A stretch of DNA of 64,000 nucleotides from Excoecaria cochinchinensis (Eukaryota; Streptophyta; Magnoliopsida; Malpighiales; Euphorbiaceae), in assembly GCA_947683425.1 (NCBI GenBank), contig CANTUQ010000008.1, positions 186,001-250,000 of the forward strand, read 5' to 3'. Shown here piece after piece: positions 10,532 to 21,493 of this stretch. A program made the position numbers and the translations under genes. Under the pieces are notes generated by a model. That model saw nothing but the letters and a program-made list of their open reading frames with translations. It had not been told where the DNA came from and made no database searches. The first letter of the stretch is position 1; each line of letters starts with the position of its first letter.

Positions 10532-10935
10532 TAAGTTCATCAGAGAGAGCTTTTGCCTTTTGTAAATATTGAGAAATAGGAAGGTCATTCTTTTTGAGTT
10601 TCATAACATATGAAAATATTTCTTCTATGACAGAAGAGAACAACCAAGAAAGGAGCATCTAATCCTTTTTGAACCATGTTGCATATGTAGGATTGGGAAT
10701 TTGGACAGTGGCATTAGCAGTGGAGGGAATGGTTTTTGTTGGTGGTGAGAATGACCCATAAATAATGTCATGTAGATCTTGATAATTACAAATGGGAATA
10801 AATTGTGTTTTCCACGCTAGGATTTTTAGTATTTAGTTTAATAGAGAATGGGTGACTTGAAGAGATAGTAGAAGCTGTGGTAGAGGAGTTGAAGTGAAAA
10901 TAGGATTTGCCATTTCTTTGAGGGAGAGAAGGAAT

Positions 10936-10948
10936 GGCTTTGATACCA
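10936..10948 (-). other. Copia-2 primer binding site
   Basis: The minus strand reads TGGTATCAAAGCC, a methionine-tRNA-type site with one change from the usual TGGTATCAGAGCC, next to the remaining LTR. Confidence 0.8.
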
Positions 10949-10987
10949 TTTAAAATCAGATGGTAGAAAGGATTATTTTATATTATC
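10949..10987 (-). repeat. Copia-2 5' LTR, inner fragment
   Basis: The last 39 bp of the LTR (minus sense), between the primer site and the CACTA element. It ends in the ATC target duplication at 10985-10987. The rest of the LTR is at 19257-19541. Confidence 0.7.
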
Positions 10988-11013
10988 CACTATAAGAAAA
11001 TGAGAGATTACCG

Positions 11014-11295
11014 ATGAAAATTGTTGGGGAAAATAACTATTTTCCATCCGAAAACCAATTTACCGATGGAAATTGCCGATTGTCAAAGCCGTCGGCAAAT
11101 TTTCCCGATAGAAATATGCATTCCGTATATAAATTTGCTGACGGAATATATATTTCTATCAAAAAATTTACTGACGGAATGTATATTTTCATCAAGAAAA
11201 TTTATCGACGGAATAGTTTATTCCATCGGTAAATTTGCCGATAGAATAGATTATTCCGTCGGCAAATTTATAAAAGGATTTTTCTGTCGGTAATT
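11014..11295. repeat. CACTA subterminal repeat cluster
   Basis: Many copies of a 12-17 bp motif (CGTCGGCAAATT, CCATCGGTAAATTTGCCGA and relatives), partly in inverted pairs. In CACTA elements these are the transposase-binding region. Confidence 0.75.
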
Positions 11296-11299
11296 TTAA

Positions 11300-12460
11300 A
11301 AATACTAATAAAAAAATAAATAAAACATCTAAATACAAACAAAATTTATTGTAAATCACATATATTATGTAGTACCAAATTAGAAACAAAAGCAGAAATG
11401 TAAATCACATATATCAGAGGAGAGAGGGAGGGATGAAGGGTAGAGGACAAGGTTAAAAAATTCAAGATCTCCAAAAGCAAATTAAAGAAGTTCCTTAATA
11501 AAATAAAAAAGAAAATGCTACCCATACCTAAACAGACAATAACTAAATACATATATCTATTTGTTTAAAACCTCATTTGATTTCAAACAACATGAAATAA
11601 ATACCTGAGAACTCTGCACTTCTGACTTAAACTTTGACAAATTTGATTCTTGTAACATCTCACTTTAAGGAGGCCCAAATACATGCAAAAACATATCGAT
11701 ATAACAATAAAAACAAAGAATTAAAAAAACTCAAAACAAAGCTAAATCAAAACAAGTGTAAGAAACCATTACCTTCTGCATTTCAGCCTTAGAAATAAAG
11801 GAATGCGCCACATTTAATCTGATTACAAAACGATGCCAACAGAAGGATAAGTCTTTAAGAAAAGATTAAAAACAACATATAGATATTTGTACTTGCATGC
11901 CGTCGGTCCCATTCAAAACCTTTTGTCATGCAAATGTTTATTAATTCAAGATCAATGAAATGGAGGATAAAAGTTGCAAAATATCATAATAATAACAAGG
12001 ATGCATGGAAATTTATTAGTCCCCAGCACCAGGGATTACTCCTTTGATGAAAAAAAGGGAATAAATAGCATCAAACTCTCAAATAAGATATTTCAAGTGA
12101 AGAATGCAAGCATTTGAAGTTGGATTCCACCAACAGTTTCAAACCATGGAAGTATGCAAGTCGACAAATTCCATTACTAGACATGGAATGTGTTTAATTA
12201 TGTTTTATTTATCAACCAAAATGTATAGTTATATAGCCATAACTCATTGTAAATTAATAAAATTTGTAGCAAAACACAATAAAAAAATATACAAAATCAA
12301 AATAATACACAAAAAATATAAAATGATATACAAATCAAAATAATATACAAAAAAAATCAACAAAATATACACTAAAATCAAAAACATAATAAAAAAAAAC
12401 ATACAAAAAATTAAAAAAATTGAAAAAATAGTAGATACAAAAAAATACCTAGTGATAGTG
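11300..12460. other. CACTA internal AT-rich region, no gene seen
   Basis: Low-complexity A-rich text with no supportable coding frame. The short open frames here have no recognisable motif and unbiased composition. Confidence 0.5.
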
Positions 12461-12464
12461 GTTG

Positions 12465-12625
12465 ACCAGCAAAGGGCGGGTAAGAGCTCGAGAGGGTGAG
12501 CAGATTTGCCCGTGGAAGAGTGCGAGAGGGAGCATGGCAGAGAGTGGCGGCGGCGGGTGAAGCAGATCTACGCCCAACTAGAGAGAGAGAGAGGGGAGGG
12601 AGGGAGAGAGAGAAAAAATGAGATA
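12465..12625 (-). other. GC-rich patch in the CACTA element, possible captured exon
   Basis: About 160 bp of GC-rich sequence interrupts very AT-rich DNA. On the minus strand a GA/CT tract (about 12575-12615) is followed by GCCGCCGCC-type codons and a short open frame beginning ATGCTCCCTCTCGCACTC, running to a GT that could be a splice donor near 12450. CACTA elements often capture gene fragments. The origin is not identifiable by eye. Confidence 0.35.
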
Positions 12626-13047
12626 TGATTTATATATAAATCACATTTACCAACAAAAATTTATTTTCGTCGATAATTAACAATTTTTGAGATGGAAAAA
12701 AATTCCATCATTAAATTAAGCGATGAAATTTCAATACCCGCCGCAAATTGATATTTTTAGCAACGAAAACATATTCCATTGCTAGTTTCAAAATTTAGCG
12801 ATAAAAAATGCTTTTCGTCGCTAATTTCAGTGCAGGGAATATTTGCCATCACGTTTAGCAAAGGTTTAGGTTTTCCTTTGCTAAATACCGTCAGTATAAA
12901 ATGGCGGGAGTATTTGACTCTACTTTTAGAGATGGAATTTTTTCATTGCTAAGAATTCTTTTTTTGTCGATATGAATTCTTTTTCCATCGCTAAAAAGCA
13001 ACAAAATTTTTGTTTCGCTGCTATATAACGATGGAAACCAATTCCAT

Positions 13048-13644
13048 TATTAGGACTGCCAAACATCACTTAACTCCAAATTAGTATGATATTGTCCGCT
13101 TAAGCCCTTACGGATTTGTTTTTGGGCTCCTCCCAAAAGGCCTCATACTAATGGAGTTAGGTGAACACCTTATATTCAATGTGTTTTTTCTCTTAATTTT
13201 CCAATGTGGGACTTGAATTGTAACCCCAACAATTCTCCCCTCAAACCAAGGACCACACAGCTTATGTCCTCCCCTCGAGCAATAATCCATTCGATTCGTC
13301 AAATCATCTTGCACCGCCGTTATCAATCAACGGGACACACCGCCTGACCACCACAATATCAGGAAGACTTTCGACACAAGGCACCAAACACAAATCTCCA
13401 ATCGTCTTGCACCACCGTTTTCAACCAACAGGACACGCCGCCTGACCACCACAATATCAGGAAGACTTTCGACACAAGGCACCAAATACGAATCTCCAAT
13501 CTTAAGGTCGTACGGAGACCCTCCCGCACAATACAGTCCACTATTCCGGATCATCTCCAAACCACGGCTCTGATACCACTTGTTAGGACTGCCAAACATC
13601 ACTGAACTCCACATTAGTATGATATTGTCCGCTTTGGGCCAAGA
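13048..13644 (-). mobile_element. TRIM (terminal-repeat retrotransposon in miniature), right end truncated
   Basis: Minus-strand element with no coding region. The left LTR is 13048-13231 (184 bp). The right LTR starts at 13581 with TGTTAGGACTGCCAAACATC and stops matching near 13644. The purine tract (minus strand GGGGAGAATT, next to 13231) and the primer site (minus strand TGGTATCAGAGC at 13567-13578) are in the correct places. The internal part contains a tandem duplication of about 97 bp (13305-13402 and 13403-13500). Confidence 0.83.
13305..13500. repeat. 97-bp tandem duplication inside the TRIM
   Basis: Two adjacent copies share CCGCCTGACCACCACAATAT and GAAGACTTTCGACACAAGGC, with a handful of substitutions, most of them transitions. 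Confidence 0.85.
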
Positions 13645-13732
13645 GAATTCGTAAGACTGGTCTATGTAGAAGAAAGTTCTGTTGTCTCCACGACGAAATA
13701 ATCTTCAGACTTCAGAATTCGATCTTCATCGT

Positions 13733-14451
13733 TGAGAATGATCAACAACGGAAACACTAAATGTGCGGAATGGATCTTCGTTGTTTATCTTTCCCAACTT
13801 GAATAAACCTTTTAGGTAAACTAATAAATAGAGCAATATCCAAAGCAAATACCACAACAATAAGTTCTGAACTCTACAGCCACAATCAACATAAGAACAC
13901 GCAGAATTTTTACGTGGAAAACCTCATCGATGTAAGGAGTAAAAATCACGGGACCCTTAAGCCGCTTAAATCTTCCACTATCAAATAATGGGCAAATACA
14001 ACATATATTCTATCTATTACAGTAAATCTTCTCTATACTGAACTAGAGGCATATAATCATGATCATCATAATCTTGGAATAAACATCAAGATATATGGAA
14101 TAAATTAAAGACAAAAGCAAGAGAGCTAATACCTAGAAACTGAAGTATGTCACAGCCATGAACTGACCTCTAGATGTAATAATCCAATCTTCACCGTTGA
14201 TAATGAATACCGACGTGTGAGTAATCCTCTCTCCAAATTTCAGCTCAATCCAACGGATAAATCTCCAGAAAAACTAAGAACTCGTGGGACTGATTTTGTG
14301 TAGAAAAACCAGATTTTTTTTCCTCTTTTTCTTCAACTCTCTCTGCCAACCCTTTTTTATTTCTTTCTTTCACACAAATTTTTCAAATCACTCATCTGTA
14401 ATATGAATGGTCAAATTGGACTCTCTCCTCATGTGACAGAAAAGTCCAACA
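13733..14451 (-). repeat. Copia-3 3' LTR
   Basis: Starts TGAGAATGATCAACAACGG and ends AAAAGTCCAACA (plus-strand reading). Homologous along its length to 18491-19222. Confidence 0.92.
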
Positions 14452-14466
14452 AATCTCCTCCTTTCT
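14452..14466 (-). other. Copia-3 polypurine tract
   Basis: The minus strand reads AGAAAGGAGGAGATT, directly next to the 3' LTR. Confidence 0.8.
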
Positions 14467-14468
14467 GA

Positions 14469-14870
14469 CTATGAGGAAGAGTCCGCCATCTCGGCGATAG
14501 AGCAACACACCTTTAGCTTCTCCTTAGCTAAAGCTTTTGTCAACATATCGAAACCATTATCATCGGTATGAACCTTATTAAGTTGAAACAGCTTCTCTTC
14601 AAGAGCATCTCTAATCCAATGATACCTCACATCAATATGTTTTGTTTTCTTGTGGGTCGAATTTGTAGCAAGATGAATCGCGCTTTGATTATCACAAAGC
14701 ACTACATAGCATTGTTGCTTGAAGCCTAACTCTTGCACAAAAATCTTCAACCATAACATCTCCTTACCTGCTTTCGTTGCTGCTATATACTCGGCCTCTG
14801 TAGTAGAAAGTGCAACACACTTTTGCAGTCTTGATTGCCATGACATAGCTCCTCCTGCAAAAGTCATCAA
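14469..14870 (-). pseudogene. Copia-3 RNase H domain
   Basis: 133 codons with the signature ALSTTEAEYIAATKAGKEML, followed by LCDNQSAIHLATNS, KTKHIDVRYHWIRD and FDMLTKAL. This covers the copia RNase H core and the C-terminus of the polyprotein. The domain is intact in itself and in the same frame as the RT fragment to its right, with an intervening stop at about 14883. Confidence 0.9.
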
Positions 14871-14882
14871 ATATCCAAAAGT

Positions 14883-16144
14883 TTATTTGTGACTATCCTT
14901 GTCTCCTGCCATATCAAAATCTGTATACCCAACTAGCATTGGCTTTCCATTTCCAAATATAAGTCCCAATTTGGAAGTACCCCGAAGATATCTAAATATC
15001 CACTTAACTGCTTCCCAATGCTTCCTACCCGGATTTGACAGAAAATGACTAACAACACCTACTGCATGAGCTCTATTAGGCCGTGTGCACACCATAGAAT
15101 ACATCAAACTTCTTACAGCTGAGGCATATGGAACTCTATCCATTTCTTCCTTCTCTTTCCTAGTAGAAGGGCAATCTTTTTCAGTTAGCTTAAAGTTGGT
15201 TGTAAAAGGAGAACTAACCACTTTAGCTTCATCCATGTTGAACCTGCAAAGCAATTTTTCAATGTACTTTTCCTGTGACATATGCAATTTCTTGGCAGTC
15301 CTATCTCGAGTAATTTTAATGCCAAGAATTTGTTTTGCTGGCCCTAAGTCTTTCATAGCAAAAAACTTACTCAACTGTTGCTTCAACTGGGCAATCCTTC
15401 CAGTATTCTTTCCAACAATTAATATGTCATCAACATACAACAATAAAATGATAAAATCATCACTACCAAACCTTTGAACAAATACGCAGTGATCTGAAGT
15501 AGTCTTCTGATAGCCTTGCTCCCCTATAATAGACTCAAACTTTTTGTACCACTGCCTTGGTGCTTGCTTCAAACCATATAGACTTTTCTGAAGTCTGCAC
15601 ACATACCTCTCTTTACCTTTCATCTAAAACCCTTCAGCTTGCTCCATGTAAATCTCCTTATCCAAGTCACCATGGAGAAAAGCAGTCTCAAATCAAGGCT
15701 AGCTGCTAAACCGAGAACAACATGAATAGATGCCATTTTCACAACTGGAGAAAAGATCTCATCAAAATCAATACCTTTTTTCTGGCTAAATCCTTTGACC
15801 ACCAATCTAGCTTTGTACCGTGGTTGTGAAGAGTTCTCATCTTGTTTCACTTTGTACGCCCACTTGTTCTTCAAAGCTCTTTTGCCTTTAGGTAACTCCA
15901 CCAACTCAAAGGTGTTATTCTCATACAAGGACTTCATTTCATCTTGCATGCCATCAATCCACTTCTTCTTGTGCTCATCTTCCATGGCTTCTGTATAACT
16001 TTCAGGTTCTCCCCCATCAGTCAACAACACATACTTATCAGCAGAATACCGTGTAGAAGAATGACAATCTCTAACAGACCGCCTAAGTGGAACAAATGGT
16101 GGTACATCTGGTACTGGTAACTCTTCATGGATAATCTCATCCAT
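14883..16144 (-). pseudogene. Copia-3 reverse transcriptase, one frameshift
   Basis: The N-terminal half at 15620-16144 has EDEHKKKWIDGMQDEMKSL, LKNKWAYKVKQDE, ARLVVKGFSQKKGIDFDEIF and SPVVKMASI. The C-terminal half at 14883-15623 has RLQKSLYGLKQAPRQWYKKF and the catalytic LLLYVDDILIVGKN. The two halves overlap by four bases in different frames, so a single small indel near 15620-15700 breaks the enzyme. All RT motifs are otherwise present. Confidence 0.9.
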
Positions 16145-16213
16145 ATCAACTTGTTGTGGAGCATCAACATCATCAGTACCCTGCTGGTCAGCATTCTGAT
16201 CATCATCTCCAGT

Positions 16214-17378
16214 CTACGTATCAGCATACTGAAGAGGAACTGGATCCAAATCAATAAGATCATCAGTACGCTGAGGAACTGTCTCTGCCTTCTCAACATC
16301 TTTCAAAGTCTGATCTTCCATAAAGATAACATCTCGGCTTCTCACAATTTTTTTCGTAATTGGATCATACAACTTGTAACCCATCTCATCTTGTCCATAG
16401 CCAATGAACACACATTGCCTAGTCTTCACATCAAGCTTAGATCTCTCATCTTTTACAATATGCACAAAAGCCTTACATCCAAAGACGCGCAAGTGATCAT
16501 AAAAAACATCTTTGCCGCTCCAAACCGTGTCAGGAACATCAAAATGCAAAGGAACACAGGGTGTTGGATTTAAAACATGTACCACAGTATTGAAAGCCTT
16601 ACCCCAAAATGATCTAGGCAATCTTGCATGTGATAGCACACATTTGACTCGCTCAACCAATGTCCTGTTTATCCTCTCTGCTAAACCATTCAGCTGCAGG
16701 GTCTTTAGAGGAGTCTTTTGGTGTCGAATACCTTATTGTCTATAATATACATCAAAAGGGCCTATGTATTCCCCTCCATTGTCTGTCCGGATACACTTGA
16801 GCTTCTTCCCAGTCTGTCTCTCAACTAGAGCTTGAAACTACTTGCATCTAATACTTGATCTTTAGACTTCAAGGTATCTTCCTTGAATAATCATCGATGA
16901 ATGTAACAAAATAAAAGGAACCACCAAGTGTCCTTGTAGACATAGGACCACAAACATCGGAATGCACCAAATCAAGTATTTTCTCCTTCCTAGAAGGAGG
17001 ATGGCTCTTAAAAGAGATTCTTATCTGTTTACCTGTCAAGCAGTCATAACATTTCTTCAAATGAATATCCTGCACACCAGATAACAATTTCTTCTTTGAC
17101 AATATAGACATGCCCTTTTAACTCATATGGGCAAGTCTCTTATGCCATAAATTAATCACATCAGTATTCTCCACTACATTAACAAAGCTTTTGGAGATCT
17201 TTGGATGCATTGTGTACAACTTTGAATGTTTGCTACCTCTTGCCACAATCAAAGAACCTCGAGTGAGCTTCCATTGTCCATTACCAAGGCCATTGTAATA
17301 ACCATCATCATCAAGCAAGCCTGTAGAAATCAAATTCAATCTCATATCTGGGACATGTTTCACGTTATGCAAAACCAA
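16214..17378 (-). pseudogene. Copia-3 GAG-pre-integrase and integrase
   Basis: The pre-integrase part is at 17118-17378 (INLWHKRLAHMS). The integrase zinc-finger end and core are at 16869-17111 (CYDCLTGKQIRISF, LVHSDVCGPM, FVTFIDDYSRK). The C-terminal part is at 16214-16660 (VERVKCVLSHARLPRSFWG, then FGCKAFVHI). A broken stretch at 16660-16870 contains the remaining catalytic region (plus strand CCTCCATTGTCTGTCCGGAT, from the D-NG-E motif). At least one frameshift separates the blocks. Confidence 0.87.
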
Positions 17379-18437
17379 CTACATCCCACTGTCAAATTTT
17401 AGACAGACTTCTCCAATGCCAATAGCTTTTGATATCCCATCATTACCCATCTGTACATCACCAAAGTCACCTGGAGTGTAAGATGAAAAATAATCCCTTC
17501 GTGATGCAACATGACACGTAGCATCACTGTCAATTACCCAACTCGACTCATCATGTGCAAGGTTAACAATATCACAATCATAACAAACAAGATAGTTATC
17601 AGTAGTAGCATTAACCATAGCATTTTCATTACTACTGTCAGTATTTTTCTTATTGTTGTCAGCCCATTGTCTGTTATCAGCGTATTGTTTGTTCTCTTTC
17701 TTCAGCTTTCTGCAGAACCTTTTAGTGTTCCCCTTCTTACCATAATGAAAACACTCAACATTAGCAAGCTTACCCTTAGAACTACTGCGCTGATTTCCTC
17801 TATTCGGATCTCTACTCTTACTTCTCCCCCGCCTTTCTGTAACTAAGACTTCTGAATGTGAGGAGGAACCTTGTGACTTTCTTCTAATCTCTTCATTCAA
17901 GACACTTCCCTTAGCCAATTCCATGGTAATAACCCCATCTAGTGTAGAGTTAGAAAATGACATTCTAAACGTCTCCCAAGAGTCCGTTAAAGTACCAAGG
18001 ACCCAAAAAACCTGTATCTCATCCTCAAACTTGATTCCAATTCCTTCAAGCTGATTTATAATTCCTTGAAAGGCATTCAAGTGATCTCCCATAGGAGTTC
18101 CATCTCGGTACTTCAAATTCATCATTTGCTTGATCAAGAACAACTTGTTATTCCCTATCTTTCGAGCATACAACTGCTCAAGTTTGTTCCATAACTTATG
18201 TGCATCTATCTCACCACTAATATGGTTCAAAACATTATCATCCACCCATTGCCGTATATACCCACAAACCTGTCTATGCAAAATAGTCCATTCTGCCTCT
18301 TTCTTATCATCAGGCTTATTTTCCATAAACATCGGTAGATAATAATCCTTCACATAAAGAAGATCCTCCATTTTGTCTTTCCAGACATGGTAATTCGAAC
18401 CATTTAAATTAACCATTCTACTTGTATTAGCTTTCAT
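17379..18437 (-). pseudogene. Copia-3 gag-protease
   Basis: 352 open codons beginning MKANTSRMVNLNGSNYHVWK and running through the capsid domain (AHKLWNKLEQLYARK, FLIKQMMNLKYRDG). Around residue 230 lies the zinc-knuckle position, CFHYGKKGNTKRFC, where the second cysteine is Y and the histidine is N, so two of four zinc ligands are lost. The protease follows with WVIDSDATCHVAS, in which the DSG triad has become DSD. The frame is open, but gag nucleic-acid binding and the protease are both probably dead. A stop at 17379 ends it. Confidence 0.88.
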
Positions 18438-18472
18438 TATTTAAACAAGTCTAACAACAACAACAACCAAAT

Positions 18473-18484
18473 GCTCTGATACCA
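18473..18484 (-). other. Copia-3 primer binding site
   Basis: The minus strand reads TGGTATCAGAGC (initiator methionine tRNA type), six bases inside the 5' LTR. Confidence 0.87.
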
Positions 18485-18490
18485 ATCTAA

Positions 18491-19222
18491 TGAGAAAAAT
18501 GACCAACAACGGAAATACTAAATGTGCGGAATGGGTCTTCGTTGTTTATCTTTCACTACTTGAATAAACCTTTTAGGTAAACTAACAAATAGAGCAATAT
18601 CCAAAGCAAATACTACAGCAATAAGTTCTGAACTCTACAGTTACAATCAACACAAGAATACGCAAAATTTTTACGTGAAAAACCTTCTCGATGTAAGGAG
18701 TAAAAATCACGGGACCCTTAACCCGCTTAAATCTTCCACTATCAAATAATGGGCAAATACAACATGTATTCTATCTATTACATTAAATCTTCCCTATACT
18801 GAACTAGAGGCATATAATCATCATCATCATCATAATCATAATCTTGGAATAAACATCAAGATATATGGAATAAATTAAAGACAAAAGCAAGAGAGCTAAT
18901 ACCTAGAAACTGAATTCCGTCCCTGCCATGAACTGACCTCCGGATGTAAGAATCCAATCCTCACCGTTGATAATGAAGATCGACGTGTGAGTAATCTTCT
19001 TTCCAAATTTCAGCTCGATCCAACAGCTGAATCTCTGAAAAAACTAATAAATCGTGGGACTGATTTTGTGTAGAAAAATCAGATTTTTCTTCCTCTTTTT
19101 CTTCAACTCTCTCTGCCAACCCTTTTTTTATTTCTTTCTTTCACACACATTTTTCAAATCACTCATCTGTAATATGAATGGTCAAATTGGATTCTCTCCT
19201 CATGTGACAGAAAAGTCCAACA
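18491..19222 (-). repeat. Copia-3 5' LTR
   Basis: Starts TGAGAAAAATGACCAACAACG and ends AAAAGTCCAACA in plus-strand reading. It includes an ATC-rich microsatellite longer than in the partner LTR. Confidence 0.92.
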
Positions 19223-19256
19223 TCCGTCACTAATTGCCAGAATTCTTGTAGTGATC

Positions 19257-19541
19257 ACTTACTTAAAACATATTCAAGCACTTGATATTTATAGTGTTGA
19301 TGGTACAATTTAAACTATACGATTTACAGCATTAGCTGAATACAATATAGAAGATAATTATAAGAAATAGAAAACGTGTAGTTTCCCTAACAACATATGA
19401 TGACATGTTGCATTGTTGAAACTTTATACTCGTGTATCACATTGTAGATTCTGACTTGGCATGATATGTCAACATTTTTAACTAGCTAATTGTTATGAAG
19501 GGTAAAATCTTATGAGTTAAACCTATAATTTCCCACAAACA
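19257..19541 (-). repeat. Copia-2 5' LTR, outer fragment
   Basis: It continues the LTR interrupted by the CACTA element. On the minus strand it begins TGTTTGTGGGAAATTATAGG at 19541 and carries a TATA box (CTATAAATA, about 19287-19295). Together with 10949-10987 the LTR would be about 320 bp. The end at 19541 is inferred from the TG terminus. Confidence 0.65.
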
Positions 19542-21490
19542 TCCATATGCCCTATCCTCAAAACTGATAATATAAACTACAGGGTATAAGACTTTCTTGT
19601 TATTATAAAAGGTTTCCGGAGGGAGCTTAAATAAAATAATTGAAAGCCAGCGGACCAAATTAATTTTATAATTAAAATATAATATATAATCTTGTATAAG
19701 TTATTTTGGAGAGGTCATACCATACCACACCATACATATCCATACATTAAAAAATTTTCAAAACAACCAATTGACTAGAAATGTTCAAAAATGGATTAGA
19801 CTTCGTTTCGATTTCATCTAACAAAAAAAATGGATTTTAGCTACACATTAATTATCTTATAAAATGTAATACATAAATTAAATTTTAAGTCTTGACATAA
19901 TTCTTCCAATCTATTTTTTACTACACGTATACTTGATTGATCAATACTGTACTATTCCTAATCATGATCTAAATAGGGGAAGGGTTTCGCATGGAAATCC
20001 TTTTTTCCTAGCAGTGGATATGCATGCAGGATGAAGACATGTGGATAGCCAAGATATAATATAAGTGGGACAGAAAAAGTTTGAAGGGTCAAATTACATA
20101 ATTAAAAAGTTGAAAGTACTATGTTTTTGGGCTACTTTTACTAGGTATACCATATATATTGTGGTGTTTGATATTTTATAAATTGTTCAGAATAACCTGA
20201 ACTAGATCCTTTCATTAGAACAAAAAAAAATTAATGATTGTAAAATTCCAAAGCCTTCTGATCTTTTATTTAATTATTTGTAGCTAGCTGTATATGTAAA
20301 ATTAATATATGTGGGCATAAATGATCATCCTGTATTTTAAAACTAATAACAACTTCATTTTACAAATGGGCTGAGGGCGATTTCTAACTTGTTTTGGCCA
20401 AAAGCACATGCAAAATAGTGTTAAAACAAACAGATATCAACGTTTCCTTGAGCATAAATTTTTTATGCTCAATTTAAGTAAATCAATTAAGAGCTATTTG
20501 GATTGTCAAATCCAATACAAAGTTACAGAATGCATGTATAATAACCCTACAAGTAAAAGCTTAAAAGCTCGATTCAATACACTAATTACAACTCCTGAGA
20601 GAGTATCGAAATAATAAATTTCTGCTATTGATGTTTTAAGAAAGTATCTTTATTCTCTTGTACTTTTTTTATATATAATCCATATGATCTTTTTTATGAA
20701 AAAAATGCTATCAATAAAAAGTAATAGTGTATAGAAAGTGAAAAAATAAAAGAAAACACAAAAAATATTTAACGTGATTTGACACCAAATCTTCATTTAC
20801 GGACATAAGGAAGTAAAAATCCATTAAACAAAATAGAAAGATACAAAGAAATTTAACTCTCAAATCCAAATCACAAATACATCCAATATCCTCACCAAAA
20901 TCCAATACACAGAATTTCTACAAAATTCTCACGGAACTATCTTGAAATTTTGGGACACAAGATTATCTTTATTTACATCCGCCGACATTTATAGAGTTTA
21001 TGTTTTAGACGGACATGCAAAATTCTATAAATCTAAAACTTCTTATACAACACAAAATTTGATAAGAGTAGGAAGTTTTTACTTGTACTACAAATCAAAA
21101 ACAAAACTTGTCAGAAAATAAACAACTATTAAAGATTTTAATTAAGAAAAATTTATGTGCTAAAATTCATACTAGCTAAATTCAAAATTACAGACCAAAT
21201 AGTATTTATAGTCTCATTTCATCCCATCCAAATAATTCACATTAACTTTTGATAACACTCAACTTAAATACAATCACGTATCGGAATCAATAAGCCTCAA
21301 ACTTTATATTAGGGAAAATTCTATATTTATGTACAACAACATATAACAATGAAAGAACTGAATCTAAAATATCTAACAACCTCTACCTCCCATAAAATAA
21401 AAATGTAAAAAAATAAATAAATAAACAATTAAAAGCTCTTATAATATATGCAATACGCAAAACTTTTCTAAACTGGAACTCAAAAAATAG
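19542..21490. other. AT-rich intergenic DNA, no gene seen
   Basis: About 1.9 kb of AT-rich sequence. A region at roughly 20690-21060 with TTTAACGTGATTTGACACC-like text resembles decayed copia LTR sequence, but no partner or ends were found. Short open frames here have no recognisable features. Confidence 0.45.
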
Positions 21491-21493
21491 CAA

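Larger units (their letters stand above)
9160..10935 (-). pseudogene. Copia-2 gag remnant with zinc knuckle
   Basis: Two pieces, split by the Tourist-like element at 9629-10531. At about 9260-9320 the minus strand encodes CQICGYRNHTALTSCYRY, a CCHC zinc knuckle with one extra residue before the last cysteine. The capsid part lies at 9480-9628 and 10532-10935. Multiple stops are present. Confidence 0.7.
13733..19222 (-). mobile_element. Ty1/copia element Copia-3 (Tnt1/Tork-like)
   Basis: A full-length 5.5-kb minus-strand copia element with both LTRs (719 and 732 bp), primer site, purine tract and all protein domains in the order gag-PR-INT-RT-RH. The LTRs differ by scattered transitions and by an ATC/ATA microsatellite. 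The polyprotein occupies two frames with two net shifts, so it is inactive. The bases outside are ATCGT on the left and TCCGT on the right, which is not a clean target duplication. Confidence 0.92.
10988..19253. mobile_element. Non-autonomous CACTA (En/Spm) element, filled with later insertions
   Basis: The left end reads CACTATAAGAAAATGAG, and the right end read inward is CACTACAAGAATTCTGGCA. The element is flanked by ATC on both sides (10985-10987 and 19254-19256), the 3-bp duplication of this superfamily. Subterminal repeats of the form TTCCGTCGGCAAATT are dense at the left. Variants containing CGTCGCTAATTT lie in the opposite arm near 12640-13045. Only about 2.1 kb belongs to the element; 13048-19222 is later TRIM and Copia-3 sequence. 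No transposase is seen, so it would have depended on an autonomous partner. Confidence 0.87.
7010..19541 (-). mobile_element. Ty1/copia element Copia-2, truncated and multiply interrupted
   Basis: Remains of a minus-strand copia element: 5' LTR (split), primer site, gag with zinc knuckle, degenerate protease, pre-integrase, integrase and the S/P-rich linker. RT, RNase H and the 3' LTR are missing at the left. It is interrupted by a Mutator-like MITE (8623-9140), a Tourist-like element (9629-10531) and a CACTA element (10988-19253). All coding parts are broken by stops and shifts, so it is among the oldest layers in this part of the window. Confidence 0.85.

Noticed and set aside
11014..11293. 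Overlapping open frames at the CACTA left end
   Set aside because: They are repeats of the subterminal motif in different frames, not protein-like.
13048..13644. Cassandra-type TRIM carrying 5S rRNA sequence
   Set aside because: I see no 5S-like internal promoter motifs in the LTR.
14883..14886. Separate host gene with a DNA-binding or viral role among copia fragments
   Set aside because: Every block maps in order to a known copia domain.
20408..20614. 68-codon open frame as a host gene
   Set aside because: There is no motif, signal or promoter context, and the composition matches AT-rich noise.
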